Shown one piece after another: positions 54,910 through 64,000 of a DNA stretch of 64,000 nt. Every line of letters starts with the position of its first letter. The first letter of the stretch is position 1. The notes beneath the pieces were generated by a model. It made no database searches. It was not told the origin of the DNA and saw nothing but the letters and a program-made list of their open reading frames with translations. The DNA is taken from contig JAGMVK010000016.1 of the NCBI GenBank assembly GCA_020747065.1, forward strand, positions 1,334,626 to 1,398,625, given 5' to 3'. The stretch comes from Cadophora sp. MPI-SDFR-AT-0126 (taxonomy: Eukaryota > Ascomycota > Leotiomycetes > Helotiales > Ploettnerulaceae). The translations under genes and the position numbers were made by a program.

Positions 54910-57900
54910 TAGAAAAGCGAGTCAGGCTTGCTCTTTAGCTCACGAGGATCGCCTACCTCCACAATCCGTTCCTTATCTATAACAATAACGAGATCCAGAT
55001 CCGCGATAGTCTCCAGCCTATGCGCTACTACCAAAACTGTTTTTTTCTTGAAAACCTCCTGTAGCACCTTTTGCGCCTACTCATCTGAATAGTGGTCGAT
55101 ACTACTAGTGGCTTTGTCAAGGAGCACAACGGGGCTCTTGCTCAGCAGGGCTCGAGCTAGGCAGAAGAGCTGTTTCTACCCGTGAGATAGTCTAAGACTC
55201 TCGAAGTCTACGTCCAGACCACCGCGGCTGCTGATGGTCTCCCATATACCCGCACTAGATAAGGCATCGATCAGGATCTTGTCGGCGGCAACCGTCTCTA
55301 GAGGGTCGAGGTTTGTACGGACAGTACCGGGTAGCGTCACGGAATCCTGGGGGAGAGCTGTAAGGTGGGTTCGAGGTACTACGCTCGGCACCGACGCTAA
55401 ATCGAGCCCGTTGATTATAATTGAACCTAACTGGGTTTCCAATAGTTTCAGAAGGCTTAGTAGTAGCGAGCTCTTACCGCTGTATTGTATGATATATAAG
55501 CCGCTGTTTAAAGTAGCGGCGTGAAGGCACGCGTTAGAGAAAATACATACCTTCCTGTACGCCCGCAGATTCCCACCTTCTAGCCTAATTAAATCCAAAG
55601 CAATATATCATGTAGTACTGTCTCATCTTCAAGACTAAAACCTTGTTAGTATCTAGATATACTTCAAGGAAGTAAGGCTTTGTCTTTCACAACTTACTAG
55701 TAGGTAGCAGTAAGTCCATCAACCTAAATAAAGCTAGTTAAGGGCCACGATACAAGCGCCTCTAGAATTTATACTCCAGAGTCTTCTCGGGGCGTGTCTT
55801 GTATAAAGTTGCGCAATCGAGTAATAGCGCCAAGAAATGTCTCCATATTCGTTCAAGACATTATTACCCTAGAAAGGCTGTTATTAAAGCTAATGAGAGT
55901 GATTATGGAAAGGCCGATGGCGCTGCGGGATGTTGTGCTCGTAAACCCAACAGTAAAGCTCACTAGAACAATGGCGATTCCTGTAATAAACAAGTCTATA
56001 ACAACGTTTAATCATCGTTAGACGCAGAATAGGAGATAGAAAGGTTTTTAGGACTAGTCGAGGAACCAAAGATTCCCCTCCTGGAAGTCTTACTACTAGC
56101 TAAAGGCTTGAATTGTCGCCACACCGTGGAGCGTCTTGGTGAAATGTGTATATAACGGCAACTTGGACTTGAGATTAAGATATCGGAGCTGACGTAATGT
56201 ACAAAGATAGTATTTCTGTAGGAAGTATAGTACTACGATGCAGAAAGGAATTACGGCAGTAACATACTATGCGCCTAACGCAATTACGGCCGCATTAGTA
56301 AGAAGGGTGAGCGAATCTATAGTCGTGGCGAAGAAGGCCATTGGCAATGCCTGGTCGATGAGTGTCATGTCTTGGCTGAAGCGATTAAGGATGGTACCAC
56401 TATCAATTGTAGTGAAGTACCACAGCGGCGCTCTGACAGCTGCGTCCAGCAGAAGCTAGTGAAGATACTTAGCCGATTTTAGGATAATCAAGAAGGTGAC
56501 GAACCAACCTACCATACCAGTTAAAATAATAGTAGCTGTTGCGAAGACAATATAGCCGCTGAAATATGCACCATAATCTTGGTTAATACCATGCTCAATC
56601 CAAATGCGTACCCTTTTAGACTTGTGTAATTAATTTATTGTATCATATGAATTATAACTGTGTTCGAAACTGATCTTAGAGAGGGAAAGAAGCTTACCCT
56701 GTAATTAAGAGGAATAGAATATACTAAATAATTAACATCTGTTTTACGCCGACACAGCAAATAGCGATAAGTAAGAATCCAAGTGATAGAGGTATTCCGG
56801 TCGACTTCAGATAGAATTTATATAATAATCGATCCCCAGTCTATCGTGTAAAGTCGCTCTCATCCTCTCCCGCAGCCTTAGCAGCAGCCGGATCAGCGGT
56901 TATTTTAGTGTCGGCGTTTTATATATCTTCGATTTTATAACTGGAGCGCGTTTTTAACGCAAGGCTTCTTACATAGCTATCCTGAGTCTACAGCTCGGCA
57001 AAACTGCCACTCTGTGCAATGCGGCCGGATATTTCAAGCACGATGATATTGTTTGCAAAGGGGAGTTAGTGGACTAAGGAAGTTGTTAATAGACAGCTAA
57101 AGTATTATAACATTCAGCTGCGATTCGGCGTATATGGCCCATATACTTGCGTTGGTTGCTAGTAGCACTGTTGCGCCCTGCTTTCGCAGAATTCCGACGA
57201 CGCAGTTGAAGACTATTCGGGAGGTAACGCTATTAAGGGCACTAAACACGTTGTTGAGCAAGATAATATCTCTTCGTGCGTATAGTGCTCGAGCGATTGC
57301 CTATACACAAGAAGTGATATTGGGTCAGTACATTAAGATATTAGGCTACTAGCCCCATACCGTACGTACCACTCTTTATTTCTGTTCTCTACTAAGACTG
57401 ATGCCCCTACTCCTAACCAGGCTCTTATTGCCCAGAGGAAATTAAGAAATATCGTCGTTGAGGGCATAGGCATGGCACACGGAGGCATACCACTTCTCAT
57501 TAAATTACCCCGGACTAATAATGTTATCACAAATGGAGATATTCCGTAGCCAAGCAGTTTAGTCACAGTAAGCTATCGATGCGCTGATGTCCTTAACTCT
57601 AACTGTCCCGCCAGAGAGGCGGACCTTACCTAAGATACCTCTAAGAAGGGAAGATTTACCGTAGTCTACAGGGCCAGCGAGTATTGTGTAGCTGGACTTT
57701 GGAAGAGAAACGGTGATGCCCTGAAGTACAAGCTCTGTCTGGCTCTTTAGCGTGAAATTGGCATGTTCTAGGACAAGTTGAGTAGCGTGTGGCTTTCGAA
57801 TTAAGGGAAGCTCGATATCTGAGTGTTCTTGCCTTTGTGCTAAGATAAGATAATCGCTCTCGCTTGTAGACAGGGATGGGGTTTCACTAGTGGTACTTGT

Positions 57901-58665
57901 ATCGATCCTTTTATCCTTATGGCTTTCCAAGACTAAGAAGGCCTGGATACGATTAAAACAAGTAACAGATGCCTTGAAGTTTAGGATCGACCCTATTAGG
58001 TTAGCTATGGGTAACACGACAAGCGCCACGATAGATAAATTGGTGAATGCCTTAGAAGTACCGAATGCATCGGTCCCGGATTTTATCTAAAATATAGCTA
58101 CTGTTATCACAACTACTGGAGTCGCTTGATCCAAGAAGTTTACTAGATTAAATCAGTCTTGGGCTTTTGTGCAATGTATGATATAGCATACCTATTAATA
58201 CTATCTTTACGATAAACGCTCTAAATATTTTCGATACTTCGAGCTCGCTGGCCCGAAGGTCTTGAATCGATTTAGTAATATAGTCAGTGAGACCCATCAT
58301 CTTCAGGCCCTTGATCTGCGTTAGCATCGAAGATATACTGGAAACTCTTTTCTGTATAGCTTAGTTCCATATCGCTTAAGCGGGACTAATGCCATCGGTG
58401 ATATAGTTTGTGGCAATAACGGATACTGAGGCTACACACATACGCTTAGTTAATATCTTTGAGATAAAACGTTAAGGTTTACTTACCAACAGTTGGAATA
58501 ACGACGAGGAAGCATGCAGGTTCTATTTGTCTTTCCAGGAGGTAGACAGTAATAAACAGCTCTACAACACTTACCCAGATCTCGTGCATCAGTTGAATAC
58601 TAGTGGCAATACCGTCCACGTTAGTGCTCATTAAAGTGATTGCGGCGCCTATCCATTATTGTTGA
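54910..58665 (-). pseudogene. ABCC-type (MRP-like) ABC transporter, 5'-truncated and RIP-decayed
   Basis: Minus strand. It starts inside the first membrane domain (TLMSTNVDGIATSIQLMHEIW, about 58620), then an intron-like GGTAAGT, NBD1 at about 57560-57840 (Walker A now GPVDYGKSS where GPVGCGKSS is expected), the second membrane domain (about 56450-55800: RAPLWYFTTIDSGTILNRFS, LPLYTHFTKTLHGVATIQAF, RWLNVVIDL) and NBD2 (about 55520-54960): GLDLASVPSVVPRTHL, PQDSVTLPGTVRTNLDP, signature LSHGQKQLFCLARALL, Walker B VVLLDKATSSID in which the catalytic Glu is Lys, and VVAHRLETIADLD. Such transporters export conjugates and drugs. Many stops; the N-terminal membrane region is missing at the 58665 border. 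Confidence 0.88.
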
Positions 58666-58677
58666 ATGAATCTAATA

Positions 58678-58766
58678 TAAGATTCATTTAATTCCCCATA
58701 CAACCCACTAGCGTGGATTTGCCGAGGCCATAAGATTCATTTAATTAGATTCATTTGTTAGGGTTA
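58678..58766. repeat. 16-bp direct repeat and interstitial TTAGGGTTA at module border
   Basis: TAAGATTCATTTAATT occurs at 58678-58693 and 58731-58746, and TTAGGGTTA at 58758-58766. They lie exactly between the truncated ABC transporter and the promoter side of the telomere-linked helicase, so they may mark a recombination or insertion junction. Confidence 0.5.
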
Positions 58767-58968
58767 CGTCCAAATAAGCTCGGATGAGGCTCAAATTCGA
58801 GTATGAGTTAGCCCCAGCATATGTGACACCAGCCACGTCAAAACTTCCACTAGAACCCCATTATCAAGTGAGTTTTGCGAGGAGACAGTAGTCGTCGTCG
58901 ATTTTTAATAAGGGAAGCAGATGCACAGGCCAAGTCAGCTAAAATGCAGTTCCCAAGCATAAAGTGAG

Positions 58969-58991
58969 TATAAAAGTATAAAAGTATAAAA
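58969..58991 (+). promoter_or_regulatory. triple TATAAAA box before the helicase gene
   Basis: TATAAAA at 58969, 58977 and 58985, a perfect 8-base period, 134-156 bases before the ATG at 59125. Likely the former core promoter of the telomere-linked helicase. Confidence 0.55.
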
Positions 58992-59124
58992 GCGGAGATT
59001 ACAGCCAGCTATACCACGCATGGGTTCAGATTATAGGTGCCGAACACGTGAGGGCAGCAAGACACGTAAAGAGAGTAAGAGAAGGGGAGATATTATTTAA
59101 ATAATTCAAAGAAAGAGTCAAGTC

Positions 59125-62100
59125 ATGGATCCATTCGTTCATTTGCTAGTATTTAAAGTAGTAGTATACACTATATGCCAGTATACCGTGTTACCTAGCC
59201 AGATTTCCCACTATTTAAGGGGTTCTAATGGCTATAATATAACTAAGGAAGCACGAGAGCAGATTTCAAAAGAAGTGAACCGGGTTAAAGGGTTGATTTT
59301 ATATTAAGCAGAGTTAAATAAGTTACCAATCCCCGTCAGTCTAAGCCAGCCCCCGATTCCCGAATTAAGGAGACCTAAGACAGATGGAAAAAGGTACTTA
59401 TTTACTCCGTATCGTTATATTAGTTACTAGCGTTAAGCTATCCAGAAATATTTCAGAGAATAGCACGGTTAGGTAAATGAGAGGAAGCGAGGGCGTTAAT
59501 ATGCCGGCTAAGAGGTATAAGTGCTATAGATTTCAGTTCATTACTAGTAGTTTTTCCCTAAAGGTTCCGGTTCTGTATTTTTCGAGGTTCAAGTAGAGGG
59601 ATCTAGCCCCGCTATACTGTCCGGAGACATCGATTTGGAGGCTATTAAGAAATAGTTAAACTAGGAGATGGAATAAGCTAACGAGGAGCAGCGTTATTAA
59701 ATTAGTAAGCTAGAGGAATCCCGAGAGCTAAATCCATAGTTATATCGCATAGGTTGGGTTAAGTATTGCGAAGGGTATGACCGGGAAGAATTATAAGTAT
59801 TAGTTACTCCCGTTAAGGAGGACGAGCTAGAGTTAGAAGTGTTATATCAAGTATTTAATTAGTTAATTTAAGATGTATAATACTATTGTGTTCGGTAAGT
59901 AGTAGGGTTAGAGGTATTATTTAAAGCGAATAGAAAGGAGGTAGATAAAGAAGTCCAAATACCGTTTAATAGTTGGATAGATATCACTACTATCGTGCGG
60001 TATATAGAGGTTTACAAGTAGTTGATGTGTTATATATTCCGGTCTAAAGGCATTGAGCCCGAGAAGTGGCCGGGATTTAAGTTAATAGCAAGGCAGCAGA
60101 TAGCTATTAATAACGTGTAGACGAACGTTAAGGAATTTATATAGTGGAAAGAGGACTAAGAGGGGGATTTAGGAGGAGGGGAAGAGGAGGAATCAGATGA
60201 GGAGATTGAGTGGATAAGCCGGATCCAGCGGCAGATTTTGCGGTTATAGATTACGTTATTAAACTAGCTATTATAAGACAACAAGTACAAGAGTGTATTA
60301 ATTAGTAGGTTAGCTATTTTAGGAATACGGGAAGACAATAAGTAGTTAGATACCGAGGATTATATGCCTAAATATTCGGCCGTAATTAAGTTGGCCCGGT
60401 TAATAGTGGTTTAAGAGGCGTACGAGCAGCGACAGGAGGCTATTATATAATACTAAGAGCGTGGTTTAAGTCCAGAGGTAGCTAGGGAGAGAGTATTAAG
60501 CTATTATGTTTTAATCCGGGGTTTAGTTCGTTCGTTCATAACTATGGCCCATAATGGCAAAGATCCTAAGCTTATGCAGTAGTTATACTGTAGTTAGTCG
60601 TACGGTTTCAAAATTCAGTACACTACTACTACTAAAGAGAAGATCTAGTGAATTAGGGATGATATTTTGTATCCTAAGATCTGGTTTAGTATGAGCCAAT
60701 TCCGGGGTATGATTCATAGGTTAGTTAGGGAGGTAAGAGAGGAGTTATTTAAGAAGTTAATAGTGGTAAGGATGAGTAGAGATCGAGAAGTGGATGTGAA
60801 GTAGGTACTACCGATCTATTGGGATAGAATAGTAAATCAGCCGTCCGAGACTTGGATAGGGTAGTTGTTTTTAGATAACAAGCGGAATTAGTTCGTAGTA
60901 TATAAGTAGTAGTGGTTGTACGAGAGGATGTATAAGGAGGAGCTATTAAGAGGGTAGTTCATGGATAGGGCGGGGAGGTTGAAAAGGGAAGCTATAGCCG
61001 TATATCAGCGCTACGTGAAGCAGTTCTAGGAGTTATTATGGATTTTAATGTATTTATGCGGTAGTTAGCTAGCTAGAGCGCCCGAGTTATTAGGAATACG
61101 GTGGAAGAATACGGTGTACAGGGGAGTACGGAACATTTTCATCGAGGAGGGTTTAGTTATATTCGTGGCTACGTATTATAAGGGGTATCGGAGTAGTGGA
61201 AATATTAAGATCATGTACTAGTATTTACTAAGAGAGGTTAGGGAGTTATTAGTATATTATTTGTGGTTAATGTTGCTATTTTAGGAAAAGTTGTAGTTCT
61301 AAGTAACGGGAAAACTGAGTAGCAGTCTATTTTTATGGGGAGATAGCCAGAAGAAGGAATACCAGTAGTGGACAGGCTTAAAGCAGAAGTAGCAGGAATC
61401 TAAGGAGAGTAATAACGTTCCTAGAGAGTAGGAGAGAGATAATCAGGGAGAAGAGGGCGATAGCGAGGATTAGATAGGTTAGAAGAGGTTATTCGCTTAA
61501 TAGCAGTCCTATTCGTAGATATCGGAACGAGCCCGGAAGATTTTAAAGGAAGCCAGATTAAGATTAATAGGTATAGATAGGTTTAGTATTACGAGTTACT
61601 GCCAGATTACTATTACTATATCACGCCGGTATTATCACGAAGACTAATTTAAGGACAAGAAGACGAAGTTAAAGGAGGGTAATAGATAGGATGAAGATAA
61701 CGTGGATGGGGACGACCTATAGGATTTATAAGCTAGTCACGGAACCTATATTACAAGTATAATTTACGCGAGAGAGTTAATAGAAGGGGATAATTCTATT
61801 ATTAGCCGCTGTAAGAAGTTCCGATGAGTCAGCCACGTATGGCATTGTTTTTTGGGGTTTCCGTCGGCATATTAAGGTGTTAGTATGAGCGGGAGAGCTA
61901 AGAGAAAGCGGTAAGTGTATGAGGAAGAGATGTAAGACGTACAGTTAGCGCGGTGGAAGCGATTACGGGGGGTAGATATCTATGCCAAGTTAGAGAAGAT
62001 ATTAGGAAGTGAGGCCCGGTTCCGTGGTTTATAAGAGCCCGTGTTATAAGCTATTATGAAGCACTAAAGCCCTATTATAGCTGTAATAGGAACAGGGGTT

Positions 62101-63900
62101 AGGAAGACGTTGTTATTCTAGTTGCTAGCTAAGAGCATGAGCTCCGGGATAACGATTGTTATCAGCCTGTTAGTTTCATTGCAGGACCACATAGTTGAGA
62201 GATATCAGTAAGCCGGCATTTCGTGTGTTAAGTGGGATCCCCGATAGTACTATTTCCCTAGCCAGATTGTCATTATCACGCCGGAGTCAGCGGTTAGTAA
62301 GACGTTTGGGACGTTTTTAGACTAGTTATAAGGATTGCATTTATTAGAGCGGTTTATGTTCGATAAGTGTTATACGCTATTGGATAGTACGGTTGAGTTC
62401 CGGCCTAAGATGCGGCAATTAGGCGAGTTAATAGAAAGGGGGGTGCAGATAGTTTATTTAATAGCAACGTTACTCCCCTATACTAAGCCCGAGTTTATAA
62501 ATATTATGAGGATTAAAGCCGACGATATTCACATGTTCTGATCCCTAACTAGCTATCTGAATATTACGTATTCCGTAGTTAAGTACGAGGCAGATAAGTT
62601 TAGGATAGGGGATATTATAGCCGTTTGTAAGTTAGTAGAAGAAAAGTTAAACGAATACGCTACACTAGCTAAAATTATTATATATAGCAGCAGTATTATT
62701 ACTACTTAGGAGGTGAGCCGTGCATTAGATTGCCACGTATATTACTGAGATATCGGTGATATAGCTATTAAAGACGAGATCCGGAAGGCGTAGGAGAGTT
62801 CAGATGGACGTATTATTATTGCTACTAATACATTTAGATTAGGCATTAACCGGCTAGATGTTCGGGTAGTAATTCATGTTAAGCCCATTTATTAGATACG
62901 GAATTATAGTTAAGAGAGTGGTCGAGCTAGGTAGGATAGGAATAGGAGTGAAGCGATTATTTTAATACCTATTAGAAGATAAGAGGCATTATAGAAGGCA
63001 TATAAGCAAGCACAGTGGCAGCCAGCGCAGTTTCACATTTCCATAACAGCCAAAGAGAAGCAGCGGATTGAGTAGCAGAAGGTTGAGCGATTTATAAGCG
63101 GTGTAGTGTGTCGACGGGTTTATTTGGACCAAGAGATGGATAGGATAGTAGATCGAGCGAGGTATAAGGACGCGGAGGAGCGTTACGATATATACCAGGC
63201 AGGTGATACTATAATAGACGATTTAGAAGCGCAGCGGTAAGTATCTATCCACCGCGAGTAAGAGAAGTAAGACCGGTTCATAGACAGTGCTATTAATATA
63301 CTAACTAGCAGTATTTCATTTCCCGAGGTTCCTAGTAATAGAATTCAGAGTAGTTATGGTTTATTTCCTAGTTCGCCCTCCGGATATTCCCAGAGTAGTA
63401 CTGTAAGTTTTAACTAGGGGTTTATAGCAGACTAGATCAGTTAAGAAGAACGTGTTATATTCTAGTCCTAGTAGAGCCAGCAGTAGCAGTAGCGAGTACA
63501 AGTCTAGGCACGGAATCAGCAGGCAGGTTATAAGGTATAGGATTTAGAGAATTAATTGGACTAGTAGGTTGGGAAGTGCCTGTTATATTATATCCGGAAG
63601 TGCACAGGGAGTCCAGTTGATTTCCGGTATACGTTAGAAGAGTACGTCGATCTAGAGCAAGAATTAGTTTATGCGGAAGTGCAGGCATTACAGCGGATCC
63701 TATTTCAGGAGTATGTAAGTTATTACAATTGTAGCGTTACATAGTAAGTTTGCAGTAGGTGGGAGGAGATCCAGGAGAGTAATCGGAAGTTTAAGCGGAT
63801 CCAAGGGGGCGTTTATTAGTATCCGGAGATCGTATGAGCAGTTATGGTAGCGATTATAGTGGCAGGGCTAGCAGAGGTTACGGATCAGGAAGTTTGGTTA
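59125..63900 (+). pseudogene. telomere-linked RecQ-type helicase (TLH-like), RIP-decayed
   Basis: Starts at ATG 59125 with MDPFVHLLVFKVVVYTICQY and PSQISHYLRGSNGYNITKE, an OrsD-like (DUF3505) Cys/His head, and stays recognisable to the telomere. Middle block: QLARAPELLGIRWKNT, ATYYKGYRSSGNIKIM (about 61070-61220). The RecQ-type helicase follows: Walker A GTGVRKT (62089-62109; GTGxGKT expected), FPSQIVIITPESA, Walker B FDKCY (62359-62373; DECH expected), RLGINRLDVRVVIHV and GRAR-stop-D (about 62920; GRAGRD-like expected). Changes at these sites are G-to-A or C-to-T. Many stops at Gln/Trp codons rule out function. Genes of this class sit next to telomeres in many ascomycetes. Orientation is 5' to 3' toward the telomere, and the frame runs into the TTAGGG repeats. 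Confidence 0.85.
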
Positions 63901-63903
63901 TGG

Positions 63904-64000
63904 TTAGGGTTAGGGTTAGGGTTAGGGTTAGGGTTAGGGTTAGGGTTAGGGTTAGGGTTAGGGTTAGGGTTAGGGTTAGGGTTAGGGTTAGGGTTAGGGT
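63904..64000 (+). repeat. telomere: 16 TTAGGG repeats
   Basis: Perfect TTAGGG units to the end of the window, G-rich strand pointing outward. They follow GGTTATGG, a telomere-like seed, directly at the end of the helicase relic. Confidence 0.99.

Noticed and set aside
55790..57352. Plus-strand frames of 60-75 codons
   Set aside because: They are reverse-strand shadows of the ABC transporter membrane domains.
1..64000. CRISPR arrays, prokaryotic operons or riboswitches
   Set aside because: Telomere, introns and transposon types show a eukaryotic chromosome; no regularly spaced short identical repeats were seen.

Overview
The window is the end of a filamentous ascomycete (Pezizomycotina) chromosome. 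Its last 97 bases are 16 TTAGGG repeats in the orientation expected of a right-hand chromosome end. Other support: short introns with GTAAGT/GTACGT-type donors, a HET-domain gene, Tad1-like LINE, Fot1/pogo, hAT, copia and gypsy elements, a telomere-linked RecQ-type helicase, and widespread G-to-A/C-to-T decay that looks like repeat-induced point mutation (RIP).

Layout, left to right. 1-2.0 kb: AT-rich hAT transposase relic. 2.0-11.0 kb: GC-balanced island with a broken F-box-like gene, an LTR, a G27 homopolymer, a MYND zinc-finger remnant and an intact 1082-aa HET protein. 11.07-12.90 kb: complete but RIP-decayed Fot1/pogo transposon with 44-bp TIRs and TA target duplication. 13-20 kb: unassigned decayed sequence with several small broken ORFs. 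20.2-33.9 kb: a nested stack. A decayed Tad1-like LINE holds a solo LTR (5-bp duplication CTTAG) and an 11,964-bp gypsy element (4-bp duplication GTAT) whose 276-bp LTRs differ at one base and whose two long ORFs (gag-protease; RT-RNase H-integrase) are open.

33.9-43.2 kb is a second host island: a small secreted protein with two likely 5'-UTR introns, a five-exon FKBP isomerase with a signal peptide, the 3' end of a PHO89-type phosphate transporter, a broken gypsy fragment, and an eight-exon gene encoding a 927-aa fusion of a GH64 beta-1,3-glucanase, a CBM6 and a GH18 chitinase. The fusion is the most interesting gene here: two cell-wall hydrolases and a carbohydrate-binding module in one chain, with every intron inside the GH18 part.

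43.2-64.0 kb is repeat-rich subtelomere: a ~185-bp tandem array, an extremely AT-rich tract with an OrsD/telomere-helicase-like relic, a copia gag-protease relic, a C-rich tandem repeat, a 5'-truncated ABCC transporter pseudogene, and a RIP-decayed telomere-linked helicase gene read toward the telomere, onto which the TTAGGG repeats directly abut.

Intact protein genes by my reading: HET, secreted protein, FKBP, GH64-CBM6-GH18, and the two retrotransposon ORFs. All splice models are manual.
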